A stretch of DNA of 64,000 nt, from contig JAJNNQ010000027.1 in assembly GCA_027886175.1 (NCBI GenBank), positions 3,672,001 to 3,736,000 on the forward strand. Direction: 5' to 3'. Position 1 is the first letter of the stretch; each line of letters starts with the position of its first letter. Source of the DNA: Phylloscopus collybita (lineage: Eukaryota; Chordata; Aves; Passeriformes; Phylloscopidae). The position numbers and the translations under genes are program-made. Positions 36,170 to 52,518 of the stretch are shown piece by piece. The notes beneath the pieces were generated by a model. It searched no databases. It was not told the DNA's origin and saw only the letters and a program-made list of their open reading frames with translations.

Positions 36170-36789
36170 CTACAAGAGATTAAAAATACAAGTTATTCAA
36201 GAATGTTTACAAGATATACTTCAAATAAAAGGTAATAATATTCAATCTCAGGTCAGGAATAGAAGCTGTTCTATCCAGAACAGAAAATATTTCAGCTGCT
36301 TGTGATATATGGAATGGCACAAAGGTAGAAGCAGCATCTGTCTCAGAGCAGATAACCCACACACAAAGAATTTGCTGATCAAGGGAAGGAGCAGTTCAGA
36401 GAGGCTGTCTGCTGACTGAGCAAGTATGAAACATGTGAATATCACAGAGAAACCTTTGAGCATCACTACAGAGCCTCAGCTGTTCCGTGTAGCCCACAAA
36501 AAGTCTGACCAAACCCCAAGTGGTTCAATGCAGGGCTTGACAGACAGTACATCTCACCTCACTAATGAGATTGGGCTGCTTCCCATCCCACGCGCAGTCA
36601 GGTCACAGACACCTGCGCACATTCGCACCACACCAGCCGCCATCCCCTCCACTCCCAAGCCTGAAATCGAGCCGATTATCTCTGGATATTGGGGATTAGT
36701 GGACTCAGCAGTTACAGACCATCGCTAACGCCTCTCTTGCACTACAGAGCTCCAGCCACGCACCCAGCCCACCCCCACCCACTTACATT

Positions 36790-37118
36790 TCACTCCTTTT
36801 TGGGTTTCACCGTTTTCACCGTGGCCACCGCTGCCCTCTCGGCCTCCGCTTTGTACTGCGGCTTCATGGCGGCCCGCACGGCCTGGGCGCAGATCTGCGA
36901 GTACCGGATGTAGCTGCGGCCGGGGGCACAGAGCGCGGTCAGACCCGGGCCCAGCCCCAAAGCCGCCTCCCCTGGCCCCAAACCCGCGTTTCCCCGGACC
37001 GCTGTGACCCGCCAGACGCTCCCTGACAGCCCCGCCCCGCCAGCCCTCGCCCCCGCCCTGTCGCGGGGCTGTCGCGACAGCAGTACCTGAGCCCGGCTTG
37101 TCGCCAGTACGCCACCAT
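36790..37118 (-). CDS. ATP5F1E: ATP5F1E, mitochondrial ATP synthase epsilon subunit
   Basis: Small subunit of the F1 central stalk of mitochondrial ATP synthase, with no cleaved presequence. Two coding exons, 37118-37087 and 36913-36790, join in phase to give 51 aa, the same as human. The protein begins [20 protein letters not shown], essentially identical to human, and ends VKPKKE. The middle is more diverged (ERAAVATVKT). The start codon lies in a CpG island. The stop codon is followed almost at once by a splice donor leading to an untranslated last exon. Confidence 0.96.
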
Positions 37119-37500
37119 GGCTGCGGCTCCGGCGGCAAGGTCAGCGCGCGCCCCAGGGGACGTGCCCGCCGGCCAATCAGCGGGCCGGGAGCCGCTCACG
37201 CGCGCCGCCGTTCTCGGGCGCGTGCCTCCGGCAGCGGCCAATCAGGGAGCCCCGTTCCGGCGCGCGGCTCCCGCCCTTTCCGCCTGACGCGCCGCGAGCT
37301 CGCCCCGCCCCTTCCCCTTGGCCCGGGCGGCCCCGCGGCCGTGAGGGGCGGTGGGCGGGGCCACCGTGAGGGGCGGTGGGCGGGGCCATGGCGGCTCCCT
37401 GAGGGCTGCTCCGAGCCGGGGGTGCGTGCCCTTCCCACAGGGCAGGGGAGGGTCCTGCCTCCGCCTCCGCCTCCGCCTCCACCTGTGGCCGGCCGGGGTC
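37119..37500 (-). promoter_or_regulatory. ATP5F1E: ATP5F1E CpG-island promoter with two CCAAT boxes
   Basis: GC-rich, TATA-less sequence upstream of the ATG. Two identical GGCCAATCAG elements, with CCAAT at 37173-37177 and 37238-37242, lie 65 bp apart and suit NF-Y binding; several GGGCGGGG Sp1-type boxes lie beyond. A (CCTCCG)n stretch occurs at 37457-37482. Confidence 0.7.
37339..37388 (+). repeat. Perfect 25-bp tandem duplication in the ATP5F1E promoter
   Basis: Positions 37339-37363 and 37364-37388 are identical. Each copy contains GAGGGGCGGTGGGCGGGG, so the duplication doubles a strong Sp1/KLF-type G-rich box. Confidence 0.9.
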
Positions 37501-39320
37501 TGCCTGGCTGTCAAAATCGCGGGAGTGTGTGTGTCCGTTCAATGGTTGAGAGCTGCTAATTTGCCGGAAATAAACTAGACGTCACTTACCTAGAGAAGAT
37601 AAATTAAAGGCCAAGTTTTTTTATGAGGCTTATGGCTAGTTATAGAACACTTGTGTTAGTTACACATTAACGCCTTCCTCAGTAATCCTGTGGTAATCTA
37701 AGCATCGGAGCAAGTGGTTAAAAGCTTATGTTTTGCGGCTAAATCTGCTCTTAGCCCTTTGTGCCGTCACTTCTTGCTTTTTTTCTAGATAAGAAATTTT
37801 TTTAAAAAAGCATATGGAGCCAGTGATTTTTTTAAAAACAGACTGTCTTCGTTTTGGAGTTGATCTGTGTGATTTCCTACATAAAATAATCAAAAAGCTA
37901 TTAGAAGATTCAAATCATGTTTGATACACAAGCAATTTGGTCCAAACATAATGTTCATTTAAATAATTAAGACAAAATACTGAAGGAGATTACATACTGG
38001 CTTTTTAACAAATCCTTGTGCTTTTGTCTTGTTCGCTTACTTCTTTTCATCCAAAGGCAAACCATTTTTTAAAGCACAGAGTAGTTTTCAGCTTTATTAG
38101 AGATCTTGATTAGTCCAGAACCATTGCAATTAACAATCCACACAGTAATGTCAGGGAAGAGCTACCACAACAAAAAGAACAACTGTTCCCCAGATACGTC
38201 AGTCTGTCTCCAGCATACAACAGTAAGATCTGGACCAGTGATCTGTATTTTTTTTTTTAACTGTTAAACAACTCTGCTCCTATAGAATTTTGGGTTAATT
38301 TCTTAAACCCACATATTGCAATTGTTCCTACTTAATTTTAAAGAAATAACTAGTGTAAATGAATTACACTTCATGCATTTGTTTTCTTCTTTATTTTTGT
38401 GTGAAACATATTCTAATTTTGTGACAGATGTGGCATATTGGAGCAAAGCTTTCCAATTTGCAGAAACGAAATAAATTTTAAAAAAAAAATTGTTAGGACA
38501 GACATATTTCTGCACTTTTAGCACAGAAAGGTGCCAGTGATACTGAAAGGAAATATATTTGGTTTCGAAGCTCCAGTCATAACAGTGATAACAAAAAGAT
38601 ACAAGACAGCACCAAAAATTTTGGGAAGCCCCTCTGTGCTACCTAAGCAACATATTTGATGCAAGACAAGTAACTGCAATACTTACCTATATCAAGAAAG
38701 GGGGTATTACATGCAAATGCTTCTTTAATGGGAACATCTGATTATTTGATAGGTAAAATAATTAGCACTAAGATTATTTTAAGCCTCATGGGCAGCCCAG
38801 GCCACATAGATGGCTTGGAAGAGAAAAGTCATGCCAATAGAGTTGGGCATTTTTTTTTTTCCCCAGCTACATGCCCCAGTATTCCTGCCCCATGGCTTCC
38901 CTGGTTCCTCTCCCTGATCCATTTCTCAACTGTTTTTTGCTCCACAATTTTCTCTCTGTACCTCCCTGTGAAATGCCTTTGCCTGCAGTTCTGTGAAATG
39001 AACTCAGTTTAAATCTGTAATGGAGATACACAGCCTGGATGCAATTATTTACACATTTAACTCTATTTGTTGGTCTTGATAGATAAAAATTCAGCATGAA
39101 CTGAAAAAGCTAAACCTTTGGGAGAGGTACCAACCACACTGAGGCAGACTGGATAGCAATCAGTGACACAAAAATGTTTGTACTCTACAAAAATTCCAGA
39201 ATAAATATTGATGTTTATGGAGCTGTTACAAGGCACCTTGTTAGAGATTTGTATGACTTGTTTTCATGCCCAGTTTAGATGCCAGGAGATATTTTGTAAA
39301 GCCCTAAACTTGCCTCAGGT
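37501..39320. other. ATP5F1E-upstream intergenic region, no gene seen
   Basis: AT-rich sequence with short homopolymer tracts only. No exon-like signals or recognisable transposon. Confidence 0.5.
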
Positions 39321-39324
39321 AAGA

Positions 39325-40262
39325 ATTTTCAGAGAGAGAACAAAAGCAGATAAAGGAGAGAAGTTTAGGACAGAGAGGTTGGAGAGAGAAGGGGATAAGT
39401 TAGGAGGGTTAGATGCAGAGATCGAGGGAAGCTGCTGCGGCACGATTAGCAACATCCAGAAATGTGAGTGTGGACAGGTCTGGGGGAACTAAGGACGTGA
39501 GGTTAGACATGTCCAAAGAGACCGGGGGAGTGAGGGAAGAATCATCCTGAAAGGTGAGGTTGGAGACATCCAGAAAAGGTGTAGAGATGAGATTGGAAAC
39601 GTCCTCAGGAGCCGATGAAGATAATCCAGAGGAGCGCTGAAACATGAAATAGTTAAAATCCGTGAGGTCTAGAGATTCCGAGGAGGTGGAGGAGCTGTAC
39701 TCCGAGACACCTGGTGAGGATGGAGGGATTGTACAGGAAAAGTCCAGGGAAGCTGAGGAGGTGTGACTGGAAACATCTGTGGAGGACGAAGAAGTGAGGC
39801 TGGACAGGTCTAGAGAGAGTGAAGAAGTAGGGCTGGAGAAATCTGTGGACAGGGAGGTGACACTTGAGAGATCTAAAGAGATTGAAGAGCTGTCGCCAGA
39901 TTGATCCACAGAGCCCGATGAAGTGAGACTTGATAGGTCCAGTGAAACTGAAGAGGAGAAACTGGAGCGCTCCCAGGAATCTGAAGAGGTGAGACTGGAG
40001 AGCTCTAAGGAAATTGAAGAGGAGGTACTGGAGAAATCTGAGGAGAATGAAGATGTGAGGCTTGAAAGGTCCAGGGAGGATGAAGAAGTGAGACTGGAGA
40101 ATTCCACGGAGGATGAAGAGCTCAGACTGGATAAATCCAATGAATCTGAAAAGGGGATTTTAAAGAGTTCCAAGGAGGCTAAAGTCTTGACACTGGAGGG
40201 GTCCAGGGAGGCCAAAAAAGTGAGACCAAGTAGGTCCTGGTAGGTTGAGGAGATGATACTGA
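39325..40262 (+). repeat. Diverged 33-bp tandem array (about 27-28 units)
   Basis: A purine-rich (plus strand) minisatellite. From 39923 to 40252, ten units follow with exact 33-bp spacing (starts 39923, 39956, 39989, 40022, 40055, 40088, 40121, 40154, 40187, 40220). Earlier units are more diverged and include some short ones. Neighbouring units alternate in type, giving a 66-bp higher-order repeat. Because 33 is divisible by three, each strand has a repeating 11-residue peptide: plus strand of type VRLERSREDEE, minus strand of type SLDLSSLTSSS. Plus-strand frames have stops in the left part (for example near 39900); the minus strand is open throughout. Confidence 0.92.
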
Positions 40263-40293
40263 AAAGCCAAATAAATCCCCAACATGATGGGTG
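39409..40293 (-). other. Long serine-rich open frame across the 33-bp array, coding status unknown
   Basis: The minus strand is open for 295 codons, from after a TAA at 40296-40294 to a stop at 39409. The product would be about 40 percent Ser, with Leu, Asp and Thr, in 11-residue units such as SLDLSSLTSSS. There is no ATG near its N-terminal end, so it could only be an internal or terminal exon. An acceptor-like TTTATTTGGCTTTTCAG on the minus strand ends near 40260. No homologue is recognised. It may just be a repeat whose ancestral unit lacked stops. Confidence 0.25.
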
Positions 40294-43200
40294 TTAAATC
40301 AGGAGTATTTTAAACAAAAGATCTCTATCATCACACCAAAACAAAAAGACAGCATGACCCCCAAAAATACTTTTTTGAAAATAATGACTCGAACTGTGTG
40401 CTTGGTCTCTTAGTAGTTTCCCTTTTGGTGCAGAAAAGCTGCAGTAATAGGAGCCCACAGAATTATTGAGAACATTGTGCCTTTCCAGGGGACCAGTACA
40501 GGATCACACATACAGTTGCAGACAACTCTTCTCTCCTGGCATGTCTGCCCTAGTTCAACCAAATTCCTATTTCTGTGTAGCATGTGCAGGATTTGTTTTT
40601 GGAAGCTAACAACGTGCTAAACTGATTCTGTGCCTGAGAAATACACATTTCAGCAACAGCAGTTCTGTTATTCAGATTAAAACAAGTCTTATGTTGTCAC
40701 CTTTCTTTTATACCTCTGGATATAAAACCTGTATCGTAACAATAATTTTTTATTTGTGCTAGTTTGAATTGTTCAATAAAAATATCGTAAAGAGAAGTTG
40801 TGATAGAAGGCAGACATGTGATTAAAAAGGGAACAGAACAGCTTAAATTTCAGTTCAAAAAGGTGCATCTAATTATAGTGTGAGTAGATCAAGAGGCTGA
40901 TCCACAGCTGCCTTCTCTCGTCTCCAGACTGCGCCGCAAACCTCAGAGCACTCAAACCTGCGGCTGCCCCTCCAGACAGGCACAGGAGGGCACAAAGAGC
41001 TCTGCCCTCATCACAACCACATTTTACAGACCCAGAAAGTGCAGGATGCAGGTAGAGGAGGCTGCAGTGAACACACAGCCCAGCTTTGCCCATGTTCTTA
41101 CACAACCCATGTCCAGATGAGTATGTAATGGATTTAACATAATCACCGCGGGTGCTACTCCCACCCAGGTCACCTCTTCGCTGCAGCAGGTGTCATCTGA
41201 ACAGCCACTGAACTTGAATGGTGTCTTACTATGCAAACATTAAAATCGTGGGGATTTAGCACAACACAAAAACTGCCAGGCTAAAAACAGAGCTGCTTAT
41301 GAACGTTGATGACACCCCCAAAAGTTCTTGAATACATTTCACATTTATAGATAATGCTTCTCTAATTTAAGAGCTGTTGCAACACGGTTGCAATTCTTTC
41401 AAGAGTACAATGTTTATAGGTAGAGGCAAAACAAATTGCTTTTTCCAGACATGCATAATTTATGATGAAATGACAAGTTTGCTTGCTGCCCTGTATTGTT
41501 AATAAAACATAAAAATAACTAATCCCTTAAGAATCTCTTGCTATCTAAAACCACTAGAATTTTGTCACTGAATAATCTCAAAGGTTTCTCAAGTGCATTT
41601 TACAGGGGAGAACAAATATTTTTATTAAAAAAAAGGCAAATTACAATAAAAAGCCAGCATGCAACAGGCTATAAATTCCATCATCTCTTCACTGAGTTCT
41701 TTTTGTCCTAATTTAAAGTAACAAAGTTATTGCACTTTTTCCTATGAAATAACACTGCCAAGAAACGTGGAATTATGGTCACCTTTGTACAAAAGGTAGA
41801 GGTCAGTAATAACGTTTCCTACCTTGGGTAGCTGTGGATTTACCTCCTTTCTCTGCCTGGGTAAGCCATACTGGGCTGTGCTGGTAAAGCTCTGCTCTTC
41901 TCTCTGCTGCTGACCCTAATCTGCAGCACAGCCACTGGAAATGATGCCATGCTGATGACAATACAGGTCATCTCCTGGTAAATCTCCTGTCTGAGCACAG
42001 CACTGCCCAGAGTGCCAGCAAACACCTCGCTGAAATCAGCTCTAATCAAGATAAAGCTTCAGTTCTGTGCTGTTTCCTATTACAGGACAGTGGTTTGAAG
42101 GTTAGTTGACGAAGCAGATGAAGACAGCAGTTTTCAACTTTTGGACACCTGGATTCAAAGTAAAAATAATTTTGCAGCATCATCCAAGTCTCAGCTGTCC
42201 ATTCTACAAAATCTGGCATAAATAGCCTAAGGAGGGACCCAGGATCTGCAGAGCAGAATTCAGGTACACTCAAGTTTTCAAAACCTTGTGCATTGCTTCC
42301 TCTTTTCATGTGTTTAATAACTTGTGTTACTTTCTAAATGTGGTTATAAGAAAATGGCATGATGATGTAAGATATTTTGTCCACAGCTGGTGCTCATGGT
42401 CCTCCTAAGGTAAGCAATTGGTTCAGCTTGGTTGTAACGTGTAGAGTAATTCAGTTCTACAGCAACATGTAAAGCAAAGCTGTGCAGTTAAATTTAAGAT
42501 AGAAATTAACAGGTCCTGTGCAAGTGAAAGCACAACCTCCACCTTAAGAAATGGAAGGATTCTAAAATGACTCATTGCTTCCACATAAGCTCTTTATCAG
42601 CACTCTTCAGTTCTTCCATAAAAATGAACCTCAACAGGTTGCTGACCTTCCCTTTGAACCAACGCTCTGTCAGGGCCAGATTGGAAACGCTGCAGTTATC
42701 ACACAGTGGGTGCTCATGTTTGCCATATGTGACATTTATTGGAAATAAAATGCAAGTACAGTCCACAAGAGACAAATCAGCAATGTTGCAGGAAATGCTG
42801 GTTACAGTTTTCTGGGTTTTTTTGAAGCAAACCCCTGGCTGGCACTTGAAGCAAAGATCTGTTCATATCACATCCCTCCACCTCTGCCCTTCCACTTCCC
42901 ACATCCCTTCCCCTTGTTTTAATTTTTCTTTCCTCCTGGTCCTTCAGTTCTGCTCCTCAGCTGTGGCTGCTTTCTCTTCCCCACCTCCTCCATTCCTTCC
43001 AGGCAGCAGAACCCAGAGCTCCTCTGCACTGCCCCTCAGCAGTGCTGCATTCACCCACAGCAACCCACACTCACTGCACTGAATCCAAACACAATTCCCA
43101 AGCAGATTGAAAATCCTTCCACAGGATGGATTCTCCACAACAAACTGTGAAATCTGGTTGCTAGTTAAAGCCAGATTTGCAGAAAAGCAGAGTTATTAAG

Positions 43201-45100
43201 AAGCAAAAAAAACCCCAAAAAAACCACAGCAGCTGTGAATGTGCATTTTAGGATATGCACTTCAAGAAAAGAAGCCACGGATTTCTTCACCTTCACCCCT
43301 CTCATTTTGGATTACTCACCTCGTAGTTCTAAAACACAAATAGACAGAAAGCTTCAGGAATTAGCCAGAATTGAAACAAAACTTTATTTAAAAAGCGCCA
43401 CATATAGAAAGCCATACTCTGACAGAATGAAAATGCAGGCATATAAATAAAATAGAAGAAAGTTGTTGAATGCCTGTAAAAATAAAACAGTAAGGTTTTT
43501 TTTTTCAGTGCAAGGCCAAACTGTGAGTTCTGTTATGCAGTCCTTAGTGCAGAAAAATTTGGAAATGAAAAAACTGACTTTAGAATATCAAATTATGCTA
43601 ATGGCTGAGCAAACATATAAAATGAGTTTCAAGCTAAGCATTTTTATCAGAAATGATGTTTCAGTTTTGCAGAAGTTTCACATATACTTTTAAAATTGAA
43701 ATGTTGTTTCAGTTGTAATAATGTCCTGTAAAAGTATGGCAAATCTCAATGACTTTAATTAGTAAGGTAGTCTCAAACCATTTCTGTTTAGAAAAATATT
43801 CTGTTTAGAATAATTAATTTTTAAAAGTTATATATCTATATTCCTGTTTTCTTCCCCCAGCACAAACCTTACAGAAGTGTTCTTGTTTGTTAAAATAAGC
43901 TCTGGTTCTCTATATAGCAGACACTACTTAACAGGCAATTTGATATAACAGAGATGGCATGCAAAATCAAATATGCTGGGCTGGGTGACATTACATTTCA
44001 TAAAGGCTAAGAGGGTCTTGAAATCTCTTGTAAACTTAGAATCAAAATTCCAGGAAAAAAAATCCTTGGGCACCAAAATCCCACCATCAGCTCTGTCTGG
44101 GGCTGTGCCTTTGCATTTTCTGTTCACACTGAAGGAGCCTGGTGGGGCAGAGTCCCCGTGAGGTGCCCGGGACCAGCAGCCTGGCACAGCCTGGCAGTGC
44201 CAAGGGCTGACCTTTCAGTTCCTGCAGCCAGTGACTGGTGACAGTACCAAGAACCTGCAGTGAGTACCAGGAAACAGAGACTGGGGAACACCACGTGACA
44301 GCCTTGGGAATACAAAGGGCCTTGTACTGTCAGCAAATTAGTTCAAAGGGGAGAGGGATCTGGAACTTAGAACACTGGTTTAAGTAAAGGACAACACAAT
44401 ATCCAGTGGATGGAGCAGGTTATTTCTGGAACGTGATCAAATTAATTAGTATATTGTTAAATACTACTTCCTCTTTTGTTTAGGTATCTCCTCAGCCACC
44501 TTCATAAAGGTTTTTTAGTCTTTAATTGGTTCTTTGAAGTGAACACCTTCTACTGTAGCAGCTTACAAGATTTTAAGGCTCTATGCTTACTGTACCTTTA
44601 TGCTTTTAGAAATGGAGATACTTATTCCAGAAGTTTAAGATAAAATTTAAATTTAAGGTACTGCATGCCCAGCTCATTAATGTTGCATTTAGGAGCAGGA
44701 TTTAGGTCTTGGTAGGTAGGTAAGAGACACTTTGATGTTTTACCTATAGTGACTGAAAAACTATTTGAGTACCGTGGTAGTTCAACCAGTCAAGTTAAAA
44801 AGCTTATCAAAAAATATTTTGTACATTCTTTTATATGTCAAGCATCAAGTAATAAGCTTTCTGTAAAACCAAGTTGTATCACACAACTGTCAAAAATCAA
44901 CAAAAAGAACAATGCTGGAACAACCATTCTGCTTAATTTTGGGCTTGGTCCCAAAAGAGGTAGTCCGTAAGTCACACAAAAAAATAAAAGTTAGCCTAAC
45001 ATGCCAGTGTCCTCCACCATAAGCAGCCTCACCACTAAATGAGGCTATTTCATACCTGCAAACATTATAAATTAGTGTTCATGTAAATACAGGAACTACA
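40294..45100. other. Region downstream of PRELID3B, no gene recognised
   Basis: AT-rich sequence. A minus-strand AATAAA at 43388-43383 in good context could be a distal polyadenylation site for PRELID3B. Open frames such as 42567-43082 (171 codons) have no domain or splice support. Confidence 0.45.
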
Positions 45101-45107
45101 CTTCAAA

Positions 45108-45327
45108 TTTATTTCTTCATCTGTAACCGCAATTTCGGTCCAGCTGACCCAATGTATTAAATAGCCTTTGAGCCTCAGCCTTGGTAAGAATTCAGCTTTT
45201 CTCCAGATTCAATTTCTAACCTGCCTAATACACACATCCTTTAAATAATAAAGGATAGGTGTATTTAGGCCTGGAGAGAAGCTGCAGGTCGTTAGCCTCG
45301 TTAGTGATACAGCTCTAAGGACAATCA
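45108..45327 (-). terminator. PRELID3B: PRELID3B 3'UTR with candidate polyadenylation signal
   Basis: A minus-strand AATAAA at 45113-45108 lies about 215 nt after the PRELID3B stop. It is the closest signal; longer UTR forms are possible. Confidence 0.45.
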
Positions 45328-48754
<3,427 letters not shown>

Positions 48755-49300
48755 GGCTGCGGGGGCACGGCCCGGCCGCGCTCCGGGACCGCTGCCGCTG
48801 CTGCCGCCGCTCGGCTCCGCGGGCCCGGCTCCGCCGCCGGCAGCGCGCGCCTGCGCGGGCAGCGCCCGCCAATCGCCGCGCGGCGGCGTGCTGACGTCAC
48901 GGGGCGCGTACAGCGTGACCGGGGCCGTGCCCGACCGGGGACATTCGGGGTGAGGTTGGGGCGGCCGCGTGACCCCCGGCCCTGCCCTGCCCGGCCCGGC
49001 CGTGAAGGGCACGCCCGGGGGTGGCACCGCCGGCTCCGTCGCCCATCGCGCAGACACGGGCGGGTGCGGTCTGTGAGCCACGCTCCGGTCAGGCCGGGGC
49101 TGGCAGGGCCGACCCGGCCTCGCCGCGCTCGGGCAAGGCGGCGAGGCGCGGCAGGCCCGGGGCAGCGTATAGACTATGACGTCAGCGCGGCAGTAGGTGG
49201 CGGGTGACGTCACAGCCCAGCGCAGTTACCGCGCGGGGCCGGCAGGGGGCGCAGGAGGGTGTGACGTCACGCGCGTGAGGCGAGGCGCGGCCCGGCCGGT
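48755..49300 (-). promoter_or_regulatory. PRELID3B: PRELID3B CpG-island promoter with four CRE palindromes
   Basis: GC-rich, TATA-less sequence upstream of the ATG. Perfect TGACGTCA octamers, the CREB/ATF site, occur at 48892-48899, 49177-49184, 49205-49212 and 49262-49269. A CCAAT sequence lies at about 48869-48873. The palindromes read the same on both strands, so they could serve a divergent transcript as well. Confidence 0.7.
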
Positions 49301-50156
49301 TTTGTAAGAGATTCCGTGAGGGTTTCATAACCCGCAGCGCTGCCAGCGGCACCGGCTGCCGCCCGCCTCAGCCCCGGGGTCAACCAGCCCCATTGACGGC
49401 CTTCAGCAAGCGGCGCGCACAGCACCGGACAGCCCCACGTGCGTTTGCGCTTCTAAAATTCTCGACAACGTCGGGAAGTGCCAGTGTGTTCAGGGAAAAC
49501 GGGGCTGTTGTCAGCCAGCCGGGTCGCGTTCCGTGCTCACAAGGAGCGAGTGACCTCTGTGTGCTCATAACCGCACAGAAATAGCCTCAGTGGAAAGGCA
49601 TGAGGGGGAAACTTCCCAGAAACAGAGTGTGTCACACGGGGACATTGCTGACAGCCGCTGCCGTGCCAGCAATCCCAGCCAGTCTGGGCATGGGGAATAT
49701 CCCCGGTGCGTCCCCAACATCAAACCCAGCAGCTCTGTTACAGAGAAGCTGTATTTAATGATAAATACCGGGTTCAGCCAGTAGCACATACTTAAGCGAG
49801 AGCTGCTATGAGAATAAATTTTTTTGCTGGGCAAACCTGTCTTGATCCTGTTTTCCCTGACTCGTTCACCTCATGGGCTGTTCCTGATCCTGGCTAACAC
49901 ACTGCTGATCTGTCAGAGTGGACAGAGTTACTGCTGGGAGATTGTGAGCCAGCTCAAATCCATTGTAGCCTGAATACCCACCGAGTGATTTTTACAGCTG
50001 GAGAATTTTAGGGTGTTAAAAATGCAAAGCATTTTGAGAGGTCTCGGTGTGACACACAGTTGTGGAAGGTGGTGACCCTTAAATAGGCAGGGACAGTGCA
50101 GCAGATACCCACCCCTTATCCATCAGGCTGCTTGTAGCCTCTTATCAGGGTTGTGG

Positions 50157-50157
<1 letters not shown>

Positions 50158-50200
<43 letters not shown>
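50158..50200 (+). repeat. Poly-T tract (43 T)
   Basis: An uninterrupted run of 43 T followed by three CTT units. It could be the tail of a minus-strand retrocopy, but the flanking sequence is not recognisable as one. Confidence 0.9.
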
Positions 50201-52487
50201 CTTCTTCTTCTATAAAAGAAATGTTTTCTACTGGAAGCAAAGCAAAATGTCATCTCCAAGAAGGAAACAGGCCAACATATGGTGCAAATTAGGAGCTAGA
50301 TTTCAGCAGTTCTTGCTCATGTAAACTTCTGGCTATTTTAACAAGATTTGTTAAAGTGGGTTTCTATATCTGAGTGATATCAAGTGTAGAACTACTTATA
50401 AACCTGCCTTGTAAGAGAAATCACACAATTATAAATAATACAGCCAGACTTTAGGGAAATAAAATGCACATTTGTAAGTGCAGAATGAAAAGTGGCACAT
50501 GCTAAACATTAGAATTATTTACATATAAAACCATAAAAGCCATTATCTTTGCCCCTATATATTGTCAATATCTGTCTAATAACTGAAATAAAAGAAAACA
50601 TTCTGTCAGTTGAGTTTGTCCAGTCCTAGGCAGTACCAAAATGATCACTGAGGATGATGATGGACACCTACAAGAGAATATAAAACCCCGTGGAAACCCG
50701 TGATGTGATTCCTTATTCCAAATGTGCCTTTCAGGGGCTGTTTGCTCACAACTGCTAAGTGCAACTATGCCTGCAATGAGCCTTGTGATTCTGTGTTTCA
50801 GATTTTGGCAGAGCAATCCCCTTGGCATGGCTAAGAAATACTGGAAATTGCCCTAGGAATTCTGTGGGAAAGTGCCCCGGGGTCACAAACAATTTATCTG
50901 CTCAATGAGGCATGAAAATTTTGTAGTATTTTCCAGTGGGGAGGTGTGACTTAACCTCATAGAAACCTCATGATTTTGACTAAAAAGCATAAATATCAGG
51001 AAATAACTCACAACCCAAAAGATCATTATATCCAGATCATTCCTGCTCTCCAGAGTGGGTACCAAAACCCCAGATTGTCAAACCCAATTAGGCCCACACT
51101 GCTATGTACAAATGCAGGTATTGTGTTAGGAAAGCAAACGCCACTCTGGTTCAGAGCCCTGCTCCAGACATCAACCAGCCCACTCTGCAGCACAAAATGT
51201 CACTGAATTCCACCCTGAAAAGGGTTTGGTGACAGTGGCAGTGACTGAAGCTGCACTTCTGAGGGAAATGAATGCAAGCCTGAAGTGCCACTCATCATGG
51301 GTCAGAAGTGAATTGTGCAGAGGTGACACTGCAGGGGACTGATACAGAGAGGGGTGAGTGGGGAAGGTTCTGTACTCACCTGCTCTCATGGGCTCTGGTT
51401 GCTTCCCCGCTTCAAGTGTCACAACTTTGCACTTTCACAAGACAGCTGAGGTGTTTACTGTTTCTTACACTTAAGAAGATTGTATTTTGTGATGTATTTT
51501 CCCCCTGTCATATTCTGAAATATGGCTATGCTGCAGTAACACTGCACAAGTTCCTTGATCTGAAATCCAAGTTTTATTTCTGTGAAATATTGGTACGCAC
51601 AGGCAATATTAATGAAAACCATTCAAAGGTCTTGTTCTTTTCTTGAACTGGAAAAACAAGTTCTCACTCCCTCTGTCAGTCTGGCGGTTGTGATGATAGA
51701 AAATTGTCAGTGTTTTCCAGACATACCTCCTCAGTGACTTCCATTATACAATTCTTCATGGCTGCCCATCTATAAACTCTCTTTCATCAGCTGTCAGTTC
51801 AGTATCTCAGCCTCCTCGTGCTTGGCTGTGTTTTCTTGAATGTACTTCTTAAAGAAAACTTTGTTGGATAGCAAAGCTCCTTTTCAGTGCTTCCAGAATT
51901 GGCTCATTAATGCCTGGCAAGTCATAATGCATCCTTGTATGACAAGGTCACATCAAATGGTGCTTTTAATACCTTAACTGAGAGAAAGAAAGCGCAGAAA
52001 CAGCTCAGGGCAGGACAGTACCAACTCCTCTAGTTTACCCATACTTTAATAGGAGTTTTGTTCAAGTAACTTTGATCTTTCCAGATTTCTGATTAATATC
52101 CAAAGAAGACACCAATGGGGAAATGCCACCACTACAGAACATTCTGGAAAAGTGGTGTTGGGGAGATATTTATTAGGTCAGAACAGAGCTCACACTGTAG
52201 CAGGGATTAACATTCATATGCTTTGGTGCATCTCTTTGTCTCTTCAGGGAAGCACAAATGAAAATATTTCCCCAAAGCCCTTCACCTTCCCTCTTCAGAA
52301 TAGATGTTGTCCCAAATTCCTCATCACTGGGGTCTGTAGCCCTCATCTGACCCAGGGCAGAGGGAAAGGACCAGAATGCAGCAAACAGCACTCGAGAGCT
52401 CCCTGAGCTCCATGAACCTCAGAGCCTCAGGCAGGGGAGCTGCACTGCCCAAGTGCCCCTGTGGCACTGCTCTGCAGCTCTGCCCAG

Positions 52488-52518
52488 GCTGTGTGAGCTG
52501 TGTGAGCTGTGTGAGCTG
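52488..52518 (+). repeat. Short tandem repeat, three copies of a 10-bp unit
   Basis: The decamer TGTGAGCTGT occurs three times in a row. The third copy is imperfect (TGTGAGCTGG). Minor simple repeat. Confidence 0.6.
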
